From assembly GCA_013287845.1 (NCBI GenBank), contig JABDDA010000003.1, positions 1-51,049 on the forward strand: DNA of 51,049 nt. The letters are read 5' to 3'. A program made the translations under genes and the position numbers. This DNA comes from Gammaproteobacteria bacterium (GTDB lineage: Bacteria; Pseudomonadota; Gammaproteobacteria; DSM-16500). Under the pieces are notes generated by a model. It ran no database searches. It was not told the DNA's origin and saw nothing but the letters and a program-made list of their open reading frames with translations. Shown piece after piece: positions 24,465 to 34,670 of this stretch (position 1 is its first letter; every line of letters begins with the position of its first letter).

Positions 24465-26152
24465 GACGAAATATCCTTCCTAAATTTATCGCTTGGCGAT
24501 TTTATTTTGTCATTGCTTTCATTTTAATGATCGTGATGGGCTTAATCGTTCGCCTGATCGATTTAACATTATTGAAAAAAAATTTTTTACGCGATCAAGG
24601 TGATGCGCGCGCAGTACGCGTTGTGGATGTTCCTGCCTTTCGCGGGATGATGACAGATAGACGCGGTGCAGCATTAGCAATTAGTACGTCTGTTTATTCT
24701 GTTTGGGTGAATCCAAAAGAATTTTCAGAAAATAAAAAAATAGTACGCACGCTGAGTCGTTTAATGAATGTTCCTGTTGAAACTATTTTATCGTCCATTC
24801 AAAAAGCAAAAATAAAAAATCGCGAATTTTTATATCTTAAAAGAGGACTCGCGCCTGAAATTGGAAAAAAAATAAAACAACTTTCTTTGCACGGAATGTA
24901 TCTTCAACAAGAATACAAACGTTTTTATCCTGAAGCGGATATTGCTGCACATGTGGTTGGTTTTACGAATACCGATGATAGAGGAAGTGAGGGCTTAGAA
25001 TTAGCGTATGATAATTGGCTTGCAGGCACACCTGGAAAAGAAATGATTGTGAAAGATCGTTTAGGTCGTGTCATTTCAAATTTAAAAACGATTCAAACAC
25101 AAAAACCAGGACAAAATATTTCACTCAGCATTGATAATCGAATTCAATATGTGGCTTATCGAGAGTTGATGGACGGTGTACAAAAAAATAAAGCGCAATC
25201 GGGTTCTGTAGTTGTGTTAGATATTAAAACAGGTGAAATATTAGCGATGGTGAATCAACCTTCATTTAATCCCAATAATCGCGCGGGTGTGAATAAAGAA
25301 AATTTTCGAAATCGTGCAGTGACAGATACTTTTGAACCGGGTTCTACGATTAAAACATTTAGCATCACCAGCGCGTTAGACAGTGGTAAATATAAAATGG
25401 ATACCATTATTGATACACGTCCAGGATGGTTACGCGTAGGACATAATTTAGTAAGAGATGAACACACAACAGGATTATTAACTGTCGCGCGCATTTTACA
25501 AATTTCAAGTAACGTCGGTATTACAAAAATTATTTTATCATTACCTGCAAATCAATTATGGAATGTATTACAAAAAATAGGATTTGGTGAAACAACCGAA
25601 ATTAATTTTCCCGGTGAACGCTCGGGATTATTACCGAAAAGAAATGTGTGGTCTCCTTTTGCGTTAGCAACACTCTCATTTGGTTATGGAATGTCAGCAA
25701 CCCCATTACAATTAGCACATGCATACGCAATACTTGCAAATGATGGAATCAAAATTCCACTTTCATTATTAAAAATAGAAAAAGCACCTGAGGGTGTTCA
25801 AGTGATTAATAAAGATGTTTCACAACAAATGATGCGTATGTTAGAAACAGTGGTTTCAACCAAAGATGCAAGTGGTTTTCCTGCGCGCATACAGGGATAT
25901 CGTATTGCTGGAAAAACAGGAACAGCAAGAATAGTCGGATTACACGGCTATGAAAAACATCGTCACGTATCTTCTTTTGTAGGCATTGCACCTGCAAGTC
26001 ATCCGCGTATTGTGATTGCGGTTGTTGTGAATGATCCAGCAGGAAAAGAATATTACGGTGGTTTAGTGTCAGCACCTATTTTCAAAAAAATTATGGAAAG
26101 TACATTACGAATTTTAAATATTCCGCCTGATGAAGTGACAACAGCGAGTTAA
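24461..26152 (+). CDS. ftsI: Septal peptidoglycan transpeptidase FtsI (PBP3)
   Basis: Class B penicillin-binding protein that crosslinks septal peptidoglycan with FtsW. It starts at GTG, overlapping ftsL by four bases, and has 563 residues (588 in E. coli). One N-terminal membrane span (about 13-34) is followed by the pedestal domain (AFRGMMTDRRGAALA) and the transpeptidase domain. The catalytic motifs are S295-TIK in EPGSTIKTF, S349-S-N, and K485-TG in GKTGTAR. murE begins two bases after the stop. Confidence 0.97.
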   Translation: MRRNILPKFIAWRFYFVIAFILMIVMGLIVRLIDLTLLKKNFLRDQGDARAVRVVDVPAFRGMMTDRRGAALAISTSVYSVWVNPKEFSENKKIVRTLSRLMNVPVETILSSIQKAKIKNREFLYLKRGLAPEIGKKIKQLSLHGMYLQQEYKRFYPEADIAAHVVGFTNTDDRGSEGLELAYDNWLAGTPGKEMIVKDRLGRVISNLKTIQTQKPGQNISLSIDNRIQYVAYRELMDGVQKNKAQSGSVVVLDIKTGEILAMVNQPSFNPNNRAGVNKENFRNRAVTDTFEPGSTIKTFSITSALDSGKYKMDTIIDTRPGWLRVGHNLVRDEHTTGLLTVARILQISSNVGITKIILSLPANQLWNVLQKIGFGETTEINFPGERSGLLPKRNVWSPFALATLSFGYGMSATPLQLAHAYAILANDGIKIPLSLLKIEKAPEGVQVINKDVSQQMMRMLETVVSTKDASGFPARIQGYRIAGKTGTARIVGLHGYEKHRHVSSFVGIAPASHPRIVIAVVVNDPAGKEYYGGLVSAPIFKKIMESTLRILNIPPDEVTTAS

Positions 26153-26153
26153 T

Positions 26154-27605
26154 ATGCAGCTAAATACACTTTTAAATTCTTCATCGTATCCTGAAATTGA
26201 AATTACAGGATTAACACTAGATAGTCGTCATGTAAAACCCGGTGATTTATTTTTTGCATTTCAAGGAATGGCATTTGATGGGCGAAAATTTATTCCTGAA
26301 GCGTTACAAAAAGGGGCTGCAGCTATTTTAACAGACGATACAAAAAAATATTCTTCGCCGATTTTTTCAATTGAAAATCTTTCGCAAAAAATCGGTGAAA
26401 TTGCATCGCGATTTTTTCATGAACCAAGTCGTGAAATGAAAGTGATCGGCGTAACAGGAACAAATGGAAAAACATCGTGCACACATTTTCTTGCTTCTTC
26501 TCTTTCAAAATTAAATCATCCGTGTGGAATTATTGGTACATTAGGAAATGGTTTATACGGAAAATTAGCTGAAACAAATTTAACAACACCCGATGGCATT
26601 ACCTTGCAAAAATTATTAGCTGATTTTTTAAAACAAAATGCAAAACATGTTGCGATGGAAGTATCTTCTCACAGTTTAGATCAAGGACGTGTGAATGGAA
26701 TTGAATTTTCCATTGGAATTTTTACGAATTTAACGCGCGATCATTTAGATTATCACGGCAGCATGGAAAATTATGGTAGCGCAAAAAGAAAATTATTTGA
26801 GTTTTCTTCTTTGAAATCTGCAGTGATCAATGCAGATGATGCATTTGGAAAAAAATTAATAGAAAATTTTTCAGATAAAAAAAATATCTATGCGTACAGT
26901 TTAAAAAAATCAGCTGCATTAAAAAATGTTTCATTGATTTATGCGGATGAAATTCAATCACGCAATGCAGGAACGTATTTTAAAATTTTTTCGCCGTGGG
27001 GAAGTGGAGAATGTTTTTTACCGTTGATTGGAAATTTTAATATCAGTAATGCGCTTGCTGTTTTCACTACACTTTGTTTATTAGAAATTCCTTTTGAAAA
27101 AAATTTAGAACTCATTTCACAATTAAATTCTGTCCCAGGACGCATGCAAACATGGGGTGGTGATTCGCATCCATTAGTAGTTGTGGATTATGCACACACA
27201 CCCGATGCCTTAGAAAAAGTATTAATCGCATTAAAAGAACATACCGAAGGAAAAGTGTATTGTGTGTTTGGATGCGGTGGTGATCGTGATAAAGGAAAGC
27301 GTCCGATGATGGCATCGATTGCAGAAAAATACGCAGATTTTATTATCGTGACTGATGATAATCCTCGACATGAAAATCCGGAAGCCATTGTGAAAGACCT
27401 TCAGCAAGGATTTTCTCGCATAAAACCACTCGTCGAACACAATCGCGAAAAAGCCATTCAAACAGCAATTAAAAATGCTTCGAAAAAAGATTGTATTTTA
27501 ATTGCAGGGAAGGGTGCGGAGGCGTATCAGATTGTAGGGGATGAAAAACGTGCCTTCAGTGATGCTTCCTTCGTAGAGATTTATCTTTCAAAAATGCGTT
27601 ATTGA
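26154..27605 (+). CDS. murE: UDP-MurNAc-Ala-Glu:meso-diaminopimelate ligase MurE
   Basis: Cytoplasmic Mur ligase that adds the third stem residue. The 483-residue protein has the N-terminal UDP-binding domain (LTLDSRHVKPGDLFFAFQG), the ATP domain with GVTGTNGKTSCTHF, the carbamylated-lysine region (MEVSSHSLDQGRV), and the C-terminal domain with CVFGCGGDRDKGKRPMM. The motif DDNPRHENP contains DNPR, the known marker for meso-diaminopimelate rather than lysine, as expected for a Gram-negative cell. murF normally follows; here mraY does, 39 bases later. Confidence 0.97.
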   Translation: MQLNTLLNSSSYPEIEITGLTLDSRHVKPGDLFFAFQGMAFDGRKFIPEALQKGAAAILTDDTKKYSSPIFSIENLSQKIGEIASRFFHEPSREMKVIGVTGTNGKTSCTHFLASSLSKLNHPCGIIGTLGNGLYGKLAETNLTTPDGITLQKLLADFLKQNAKHVAMEVSSHSLDQGRVNGIEFSIGIFTNLTRDHLDYHGSMENYGSAKRKLFEFSSLKSAVINADDAFGKKLIENFSDKKNIYAYSLKKSAALKNVSLIYADEIQSRNAGTYFKIFSPWGSGECFLPLIGNFNISNALAVFTTLCLLEIPFEKNLELISQLNSVPGRMQTWGGDSHPLVVVDYAHTPDALEKVLIALKEHTEGKVYCVFGCGGDRDKGKRPMMASIAEKYADFIIVTDDNPRHENPEAIVKDLQQGFSRIKPLVEHNREKAIQTAIKNASKKDCILIAGKGAEAYQIVGDEKRAFSDASFVEIYLSKMRY

Positions 27606-27644
27606 CAGCTACAATACCCAAAATAATTTTTGAGAGATAAAACA

Positions 27645-28727
27645 ATGCTACTTTGGCTAAGCGAATGGTTGTCCCGTTATTTTCATTTTTTTCATGTTTT
27701 CCAATATCTCACTCTGCGCGTTATTTTAGGTGCAATGACGTCGCTTGCGATTGCATTGCTCGTCGGGCCGAGCATGATTCGGCGATTGAGTTTTTATAAA
27801 GTCGGACAAGTGGTGAGAAACGATGGTCCTCAAAGTCATTTATCAAAAGCGGGTACGCCAACGATGGGCGGCACACTTATTTTAATTGCAATTACATTGA
27901 GTACACTGTTGTGGACAGATTTATCGAATCGTTATATTTGGCTGACATTATTGGTGATGTTGGGATTTGGAATTATTGGTTGGTGGGACGATTACCGTAA
28001 ATTAATTTTAAAAGACAGTCGTGGATTACCGGGTAAGAAAAAATATTTTTTCCAATCGCTTTTAGGATTTGCTGCAGCAATTTATTTATATTGTTCTGCA
28101 ACTCTCCCTGTTGAAACACAATTACTCATTCCTTTTTTTAAATCTGTTTTATTACCACTTGGTCCCCTTTTTATTTTGTTAGCTTACTTTGTGATTGTGG
28201 GAACCAGTAATGCAGTCAATTTAACGGATGGATTAGATGGATTAGCGATTATGCCAGCAGTGACTGTTGCAGCAGCGCTCGGTATTTTTGCTTATGCCAC
28301 AGGAAATTTAAATCACGCAAATTATTTATCGATTCCTTATGTTCCTGGTGCAGGGGAATTAGCTGTATTTTGTGGTGCAATGGTGGGCGCGGGTCTTGGA
28401 TTTCTTTGGTTTAATACGTATCCTGCGCAAATTTTTATGGGTGATGTCGGCGCACTTTCACTCGGTGCTGCACTCGGTTTAATTGCAGTCATTGTGCGGC
28501 AAGAGTTAGTTTTATTTTTAATGGGCGGCATTTTTGTTTTAGAAACGATTTCAGTTATTTTGCAAGTCGCTTCTTTTAAATTGACAGGTAAACGAATTTT
28601 TCGCATGGCGCCGATTCATCATCATTTTGAATTAAAAGGATGGCCGGAACCACGCGTTATTGTACGTTTTTGGATTATTACTTTTGTGTTAGTGCTCTGT
28701 GGATTAGCAACACTTAAATTGAGATAA
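27645..28727 (+). CDS. mraY: Phospho-MurNAc-pentapeptide translocase MraY
   Basis: Polytopic inner-membrane enzyme that makes lipid I from UDP-MurNAc-pentapeptide and undecaprenyl phosphate. From the ATG at 27645 ([12 protein letters not shown]) it has 360 residues, exactly the E. coli length; an in-frame TTG at 27630 would add five residues. About ten membrane segments are visible. Signature motifs: [30 protein letters not shown], and [18 protein letters not shown]. The gene is followed by murD after six bases. Confidence 0.97.
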   Translation: MLLWLSEWLSRYFHFFHVFQYLTLRVILGAMTSLAIALLVGPSMIRRLSFYKVGQVVRNDGPQSHLSKAGTPTMGGTLILIAITLSTLLWTDLSNRYIWLTLLVMLGFGIIGWWDDYRKLILKDSRGLPGKKKYFFQSLLGFAAAIYLYCSATLPVETQLLIPFFKSVLLPLGPLFILLAYFVIVGTSNAVNLTDGLDGLAIMPAVTVAAALGIFAYATGNLNHANYLSIPYVPGAGELAVFCGAMVGAGLGFLWFNTYPAQIFMGDVGALSLGAALGLIAVIVRQELVLFLMGGIFVLETISVILQVASFKLTGKRIFRMAPIHHHFELKGWPEPRVIVRFWIITFVLVLCGLATLKLR

Positions 28728-28733
28728 AAAAAT

Positions 28734-30053
28734 ATGTCTGATTTACATGTCATAGTCGGTTTAGGTGAAACAGGATTATCTTGCGCACATTATTTAAAAA
28801 AACGCGGTATTTCATTTGCAATAAATGATACGCGCGCAGCACCGCCGCATCTTCCCGAAATAAAAAAATATTTTCCTGACATAGAATTATCATTAGGAAA
28901 ATTAGATGAAGATTTATTAGAAAGAGCAGCGGAAATTATTTTAAGCCCAGGCCTTTCTTTAAAAGAACCGGCTATTGCGAAACAAGTTTCAAAAGGAAAA
29001 TCTGTTATTGGTGATATTGAATTATTTGTGCGAGAAACCACAGCACCCATTATTGCGATCACTGGAACCAATGCAAAAAGTACAGTGACGACTTTAGTCG
29101 GATTAATGGCAGAGCGTGCAGGTGTAAAAGTAAAAGTGGGTGGAAATTTAGGAACACCCGCACTCGATTTACTCACAGAAAAAAATACAGAATTATTTGT
29201 GTTGGAATTATCGAGTTTTCAGCTCGAAACAACGCATTCTTTAAAAGCAGCCGTTGCCACTGTTTTAAATGTGACACCTGATCACATGGATCGTTATGAA
29301 AATGTCGCTGCCTATCAAGCTGCTAAAAAACGCATTTATAAAAATTGTCGCGTAGCTGTGTGTAATCGCGATGATGTTTTAACAGAAGATGAGAATGCAC
29401 TTCGCAAATTTTATTTTTCACTGAATGAACCGAATAAAAATGAATTTGGTATCAGCAAAAACTTTCTTGCGTTTGAAAATAATTTATTATTAGCAACGCG
29501 TGAATTACCTGTGTTAGGAAAACATTATCAAGCAAATGCGTTAGCTTCACTCGCGATGGGTCATGCGTGGGGATTACCGATGGATGCGATGTTACAAACA
29601 TTGCGCGAATTTAAAGGATTACCACATCGTTGCCAGTTTGTGCGAGAAATCAATGGCGTGTATTGGTATAACGATTCTAAAGGAACGAATGTGGGTGCAA
29701 CTCTCGCAGCAATCGAAGGATTAGGCAGTGAAATTACGGGAAAAATTATTTTAATTGCAGGCGGTCTTGGAAAAAATGCAGATTTTTCTTTGCTGACTTC
29801 AGCAATAAAAAAATATATTAAAACGCTTGTATTAATAGGTGAAGCAGCACCACTGCTTGCTGATGTATTTAAGAATGAAGCTGAAATTGTTTTTGCAAAT
29901 TCAATGGAAGAGGCTGTTAAAAAATCATTTGATCATGCAAAAAAAGAAGATCTTGTTTTACTTTCTCCTGCCTGCGCAAGTTGGGACATGTTCAAAAATT
30001 TTGAGCATAGAGGTGATGTGTTCACGCAAGCTGTTTTAGCTTTAAAGGAATAA
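28734..30053 (+). CDS. murD: UDP-MurNAc-L-Ala:D-glutamate ligase MurD
   Basis: Adds D-glutamate to UDP-MurNAc-Ala. At 439 residues it matches E. coli (438). The N-terminal domain starts VIVGLGETGLSCAHYL, the ATP loop reads ITGTNAKSTVTTLVG (Ala where many homologues have Gly), the lysine region follows LELSSFQLETT, and the C-terminal domain carries WYNDSKGTNVGATLAAI and LIAGGLGKNADF. LLSPACASWDMFKNFEHRGD is the typical end. It lies six bases after mraY and seven before ftsW. Confidence 0.97.
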   Translation: MSDLHVIVGLGETGLSCAHYLKKRGISFAINDTRAAPPHLPEIKKYFPDIELSLGKLDEDLLERAAEIILSPGLSLKEPAIAKQVSKGKSVIGDIELFVRETTAPIIAITGTNAKSTVTTLVGLMAERAGVKVKVGGNLGTPALDLLTEKNTELFVLELSSFQLETTHSLKAAVATVLNVTPDHMDRYENVAAYQAAKKRIYKNCRVAVCNRDDVLTEDENALRKFYFSLNEPNKNEFGISKNFLAFENNLLLATRELPVLGKHYQANALASLAMGHAWGLPMDAMLQTLREFKGLPHRCQFVREINGVYWYNDSKGTNVGATLAAIEGLGSEITGKIILIAGGLGKNADFSLLTSAIKKYIKTLVLIGEAAPLLADVFKNEAEIVFANSMEEAVKKSFDHAKKEDLVLLSPACASWDMFKNFEHRGDVFTQAVLALKE

Positions 30054-30059
30054 ACTTCT

Positions 30060-31181
30060 ATGTATTTTTTATTAGATAAAACATTTGCTGTCTTAGTCAT
30101 TACGATTCTTGGATTAGGTTTATTAATGGTTGCTTCTGCATCCATCGGTGTTTCTGATCAACAAATTCATCAACCATTTTATTATTTTTATCGACAAGGC
30201 ATTTATTTATTAGCTGGAATTTTTTTAGGCGCGATTGTGATTCAATTTGAAATTGCTGTGTGGGAAAAAATCGGTTGGATTATTTTAGCAGCAACGTTAG
30301 TGGGATTAGCGTTAGTACTGATTCCTGGTATTGGTTATTCCGTGAATGGTAGTGCGCGTTGGTTGCATATTAGTTTTATTCGTATTCAAGTATCTGAAGT
30401 TGCAAAATTTGCAGTGGTGATTTTTTTAGCGGGTTATCTTGTCAGACAGTATGAAGAAATTAAAACACAATGGAGTGGATTTTTAAAACCACTGGGTATT
30501 TTAGCTGTGATGTCATTTCTTTTATTAAAAGAACCTGATTTTGGTGCAACCGTTGTGATTATAGCAACTGCATTAGGCATGATGTTTTTAGGTGGAATGC
30601 GATTACGAAATTTTTCTGTGTTGATGTTATTGGTTCTTGCTGTACTTTCTATCATTGCAATTTCTGCGCCGTATCGTATTGCACGCATGACAACATTTTT
30701 AAATCCGTGGGACCAAGCTTTTTCAAGTGGATATCAGCTCACACAATCACTGATTGCATTTGGTCGTGGCGGATGGTTGGGTGTTGGATTAGGAAATAGT
30801 ATTCAAAAATTATTTTATCTTCCTGAGGCGCACACCGATTTTCTTTTTGCTGTCATCGCAGAAGAACTCGGATTATTGGGAATGATTGGTATTATTATTT
30901 TATTTGTATTATTAGTGATGAAAATTTTTTTCATGGGACGTGATGCACAAAAATTAGGGAAACATTTCGCAGCGTATTTAGCGTATGGATTTGCATTATG
31001 GATCACAATTCAATTTACAGTGAGTGTTGGTGTGAATGCAGGTATTTTACCGACAAAAGGATTAACGTTGCCGCTCATGAGTTATGGCGGCAGCAGTCTT
31101 TTAATTAATTGCATTGTGATTGCATTACTTTTCCGAATTGATTATGAAAATCGTTTGATGTCATTGGGATTGCGCGAATGA
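30060..31181 (+). CDS. ftsW: Septal peptidoglycan glycosyltransferase FtsW
   Basis: SEDS-family polymerase that works with FtsI at the septum. The 373-residue protein has about ten membrane segments. Family motifs: GSARWLHISFIRIQVSEVAK (with the conserved W and R of the extracytoplasmic loop), LKEPDFGATVVI containing the catalytic Asp, GYQLTQSLIAFGRGGWLGVG, LPEAHTDFLFAVIAEELG, and GILPTKGLTLPLMSYGGSS. It overlaps murG by four bases (ATGA). Confidence 0.97.
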   Translation: MYFLLDKTFAVLVITILGLGLLMVASASIGVSDQQIHQPFYYFYRQGIYLLAGIFLGAIVIQFEIAVWEKIGWIILAATLVGLALVLIPGIGYSVNGSARWLHISFIRIQVSEVAKFAVVIFLAGYLVRQYEEIKTQWSGFLKPLGILAVMSFLLLKEPDFGATVVIIATALGMMFLGGMRLRNFSVLMLLVLAVLSIIAISAPYRIARMTTFLNPWDQAFSSGYQLTQSLIAFGRGGWLGVGLGNSIQKLFYLPEAHTDFLFAVIAEELGLLGMIGIIILFVLLVMKIFFMGRDAQKLGKHFAAYLAYGFALWITIQFTVSVGVNAGILPTKGLTLPLMSYGGSSLLINCIVIALLFRIDYENRLMSLGLRE

Positions 31182-32248
31182 AGCGAATATTAATTATGGC
31201 AGGCGGAACCGGTGGACATGTTTTCCCTGGCATTGCTGTTGGAAAATACATGCGTGAAAAAGGAATTGATGTGCAGTGGTTAGGAACAGAAAATGGATTT
31301 GAAGCTAAAATTATCCCTGAAGCGGGATTTCCTTTGCATTTTATTTCAATTGCCGGTGTACGCGGAAAAGGAATCAAACGTTTATTATTCGCACCGTTTC
31401 AATTATTTTTTGCAGTGATGCAATCTTTTTTTATTATTCGTCGTTTAAAACCGGATGTTGTTTTAGGCATGGGTGGATTTGCAAGTGGTCCTGGTGGATT
31501 AGCCGCTTGGGTTTTACGGTGTCCTTTAATTATTCATGAACAAAATGCAAAAGCAGGATTAACGAATCAATGGTTATCTCATATTGCAACGAAAATATTA
31601 GAAGGATTTCCTAATACATTCGCAAAAAAAAATTCTGCGGTAGTGGGTAATCCTGTTCGCAAAGAAATTGTCGCGATTGAAAATCCTGAAATACGTTTTC
31701 AAACGCGCACTCATCCATTGCGATTATTAGTGGTAGGTGGAAGTTTAGGGGCACAAGCCATTAATGAATTATTACCTGAAGTATTATCTAAATGGCCAGA
31801 AGAAAATCGTCCTGATGTGTATCACCAAACCGGTGAAAAAACTTTTCAAAGTGCAGCTGATTTATATAAAAAATATAATATCACTGCGCGTGTCGTTCCT
31901 TTTATTAATAAAATGGATGAAGCATATGCATGGGCAGATGTTGTATTATGTCGTGCAGGTGCATCCACGATTGCAGAATTATGCGCTGTTGGATTAGGCG
32001 CAATTTTAGTGCCTTATCCGCATGCGGTTGATGATCACCAAACAGCGAATGCTTCGTTTATGGTAAAAGCAGGTGCTGCTTATTTAATTCAACAAAATGA
32101 ATTAACAGCTGATAAATTAATGCAGCTATTAAATGAATTTATTTTAATGCGAGAAAAATATTTTAAAATGGCGCAAGCAGCGTATCAATTGCGTCAAGTT
32201 GAAGCGACAGAAAAAGTATTTACTTTTTGTAAGGAGGCTTGCCATTGA
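31178..32248 (+). CDS. murG: UDP-GlcNAc:lipid I GlcNAc transferase MurG
   Basis: Peripheral inner-membrane GT-B glycosyltransferase that makes lipid II. The 356-residue product (355 in E. coli) begins with the glycine loop [16 protein letters not shown], has [15 protein letters not shown] and [16 protein letters not shown], the second glycine loop [16 protein letters not shown], and the nucleotide site [20 protein letters not shown]. Its stop codon overlaps the TTG start of murC; the murC ribosome-binding site lies inside its last codons. Confidence 0.97.
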   Translation: MKRILIMAGGTGGHVFPGIAVGKYMREKGIDVQWLGTENGFEAKIIPEAGFPLHFISIAGVRGKGIKRLLFAPFQLFFAVMQSFFIIRRLKPDVVLGMGGFASGPGGLAAWVLRCPLIIHEQNAKAGLTNQWLSHIATKILEGFPNTFAKKNSAVVGNPVRKEIVAIENPEIRFQTRTHPLRLLVVGGSLGAQAINELLPEVLSKWPEENRPDVYHQTGEKTFQSAADLYKKYNITARVVPFINKMDEAYAWADVVLCRAGASTIAELCAVGLGAILVPYPHAVDDHQTANASFMVKAGAAYLIQQNELTADKLMQLLNEFILMREKYFKMAQAAYQLRQVEATEKVFTFCKEACH

Positions 32249-33684
32249 GTTGGACATTTGAAATGGGACGAATTAAACGCATTCACTTTGTTGGCATCGG
32301 CGGTGTTGGCATGGGTGGAATTGCAGAAGTATTATTAAGCCACGGTTATCGTGTATCAGGATCCGATATTGCAGAAAATGCACTCACAAAACGATTACGT
32401 TTACTCGGCGCAGAAATTTTTATTGGACATGATGCAGCGAATGTTCAAAACGTCGACGTGGTTGTGCGTTCTTCTGCAGTCGATATGCAAAATGTAGAAA
32501 TGATTGCAGCACAAGAATCACATATTCCTATTGTGCCGCGCGCAGAAATGTTAGGTGAATTAATGCGTTTTCGTTATGGAATTGCAATCGCAGGAACACA
32601 TGGCAAAACAACGACAACCAGTTTAGTGACATCTATTCTTGCAGAAGAAGGTGTGGATCCCACCTTTGTGATTGGAGGACGATTAAATAGCGCGGGCAGT
32701 AATGCACGATTAGGCGCAGGACGTTATTTAGTAGCAGAAGCCGATGAAAGTGATGCGTCATTTTTATATTTAAAACCGATGATTTCTGTTATCACCAATA
32801 TTGATGCAGATCACATGGCAACCTATCACAATAATTTTTCTGAATTACGAAATGCATTCATTGAATTTTTACATCGACTTCCTTTTTATGGATTAGCGGT
32901 ATTGTGTGTCGATGATCCTGTTGTAAAAGAAATTTTAAAAGAAGTTTCGCGTCCCTTTGTGACGTATGGTTTTTCAGAAGAAGCTAATTTTTATGCGTCA
33001 TCCATTTCACAATCAGGCACAACAACACATTTCTTAGCGAATCGTCCGAATGCAGCTGCGTTAGAAATAACCTTAAATTTGCCTGGAAATCATAATGTTT
33101 TAAATGCACTTGCTGCCATTGCTGTTGCAACAGAATTAAAAATTTCTGATCGCGCCATTCAAACCGCATTAGAAAAATTTGCAGGCATTGGAAGACGTTT
33201 TCAAATTTATGGAAATTTTCCGTTGAAAAAAGGCGGAGAAATTACATTGATTGATGATTACGGACATCATCCGCGTGAAATTGAAGTGACATTGCAAGCT
33301 GCGCGAAAAAGTTGGCCGAATCGTAGAATTGTCATGGTGTATCAACCGCATCGTTATACACGTACGCATGATTTGTTTAATGAATTTTGTGATGTGTTAT
33401 CGAAACCCGATGTTTTAGTTTTATTAGATGTTTATTCTGCGGGAGAAGAACCTATCGCAGGTGCAGATGGTGAGCATCTTTCAAAAGCAATTCAAAATAA
33501 AAAAATAATTAATCCTATTTTTGTGAAACAAAATGAAAATCTTCCTGCAATTTTGCAAGAAACTCTTCAAGACGGTGATGCATTGTTAATGCAAGGTGCT
33601 GGAAATATCGGTGCATTTGCATCTAATTTAGCTGCGACTCAATTAACAAGTACGCAATTACAGCAGGTAAAATCCACAGCATGA
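32245..33684 (+). CDS. murC: UDP-MurNAc:L-alanine ligase MurC
   Basis: First Mur ligase, adding L-Ala to UDP-MurNAc. I choose the TTG at 32245: it overlaps the murG stop (TTGA) and stands seven bases after a perfect AAGGAGG (32231-32237), giving 479 residues. The ATG at 32263 has no comparable site, and the TTG at 32239 is too close to it. Motifs: [19 protein letters not shown], the ATP loop [54 protein letters not shown]. It overlaps murB by four bases. Confidence 0.96.
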   Translation: MSWTFEMGRIKRIHFVGIGGVGMGGIAEVLLSHGYRVSGSDIAENALTKRLRLLGAEIFIGHDAANVQNVDVVVRSSAVDMQNVEMIAAQESHIPIVPRAEMLGELMRFRYGIAIAGTHGKTTTTSLVTSILAEEGVDPTFVIGGRLNSAGSNARLGAGRYLVAEADESDASFLYLKPMISVITNIDADHMATYHNNFSELRNAFIEFLHRLPFYGLAVLCVDDPVVKEILKEVSRPFVTYGFSEEANFYASSISQSGTTTHFLANRPNAAALEITLNLPGNHNVLNALAAIAVATELKISDRAIQTALEKFAGIGRRFQIYGNFPLKKGGEITLIDDYGHHPREIEVTLQAARKSWPNRRIVMVYQPHRYTRTHDLFNEFCDVLSKPDVLVLLDVYSAGEEPIAGADGEHLSKAIQNKKIINPIFVKQNENLPAILQETLQDGDALLMQGAGNIGAFASNLAATQLTSTQLQQVKSTA

Positions 33685-34556
33685 ATTCAATTCGCGGAAC
33701 GTTATTAAAAAATAAATCCCTCGCAGAATACACATCATGGCGTGTCGGTGGTCCTGCGGATTTAGTTTTTATTCCAAGCGATATTGATGATGTTTCAAAT
33801 TTTTTAAAAAATTTTCCAGATCAATCTGTTTTATGGTTAGGGTTAGGAAGTAATGTGTTAATTCGTGATGGTGGTGTATCGGGTGCAGTGATTGTGACGC
33901 AAGGTGCACTTCATGAAATAAAACAAATCGACACGCATTTAATTTATGCGGATGCAGGTGTTGCATGCGCGCAACTTGCAAGACATTCTGCGCGTTTAAG
34001 TTTAACAGGATTAGAATTTATGGCAGGAATTCCTGGCACAGTCGGCGGTGCGCTGGCAATGAATGCAGGGTGTTACGGTGGTGAAACATGGCCAGTTGTT
34101 CATTCTGTTGAAGTGATCAATCGATTGGGTGAAAGAAAAAAACGTTTTGCAGCTGAGTATGAGGCGTCTTATCGTCATATTAAAAAACCTGCAGAAGAAT
34201 GGTTTTTGGGTGCTTATTTCCAATTAAAATCAGGCGATAAGGAACATTCTCTCAACGAAATTCGCACATTGATTGAAAAACGAAATGCATCACAGCCAAC
34301 GGGTTTACCGAATTGCGGATCGGTTTTTCGAAATCCTCCCAATGATTTTGCAGGACGACTCATCGAAAGTTGCGGATTGAAAGGATTTGCAATGGGTGGC
34401 GCACGTGTTTCAGAAAAACATGCCAATTTTATTATTAACGAAACGAATGCCACTGCAAAAGAAATTGAATCGCTTATTTTGCATGTGCAAAAAACGGTAG
34501 AGCGCGAAAAAAATATTAAACTTATTCCAGAAGTGTGTGTGATAGGAAAGTATTAA
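33681..34556 (+). CDS. murB: UDP-N-acetylenolpyruvoylglucosamine reductase MurB
   Basis: FAD enzyme that reduces UDP-enolpyruvoyl-GlcNAc to UDP-MurNAc with NADPH. The 291-residue size and missing insertions point to the shorter type II form, unlike E. coli MurB (342). FAD site: [14 protein letters not shown] and [14 protein letters not shown]; catalytic region: NCGSVFRNP with the proton-donating Ser; terminal IPEVCVIG with the conserved Glu. E. coli has murB elsewhere; here it follows murC, in the place where ddlB often lies. A family B palindrome begins five bases past the stop. Confidence 0.96.
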   Translation: MNSIRGTLLKNKSLAEYTSWRVGGPADLVFIPSDIDDVSNFLKNFPDQSVLWLGLGSNVLIRDGGVSGAVIVTQGALHEIKQIDTHLIYADAGVACAQLARHSARLSLTGLEFMAGIPGTVGGALAMNAGCYGGETWPVVHSVEVINRLGERKKRFAAEYEASYRHIKKPAEEWFLGAYFQLKSGDKEHSLNEIRTLIEKRNASQPTGLPNCGSVFRNPPNDFAGRLIESCGLKGFAMGGARVSEKHANFIINETNATAKEIESLILHVQKTVEREKNIKLIPEVCVIGKY

Positions 34557-34560
34557 AAGC

Positions 34561-34654
34561 TGTCATGCCAGCATGCTTTTAGCTGGCATCCAGTGACTTT
34601 ATAAAAAAGCCACTGGATGCCACCTCTCGCAAAAAGCGCTCGGCTGGCATGACA
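34561..34654. repeat. Palindromic element B, copy 1 (murB-ftsQ gap)
   Basis: A 94-bp unit starts TGTCATGCCAGCATGC and ends CGGCTGGCATGACA. Outer inverted ends (TGTCATGCCAGC / GCTGGCATGACA) enclose smaller hairpins, including GGCATCCAGTG / CACTGGATGCC. Related units occur at 46023-46114 and 49787-49878, so this is a dispersed family. It fills the only sizeable gap within the murE-ftsZ part of the cluster and could form a strong RNA hairpin between murB and ftsQ. Confidence 0.9.
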
Positions 34655-34670
34655 GATAAAGAGAGCAAAC

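Noticed and set aside
28734-30053. MurD inactivation through the P-loop change GTNAKST
   Set aside because: All other Mur-ligase motifs are intact, and Ala at this position is a conservative change I believe occurs in other MurD proteins.
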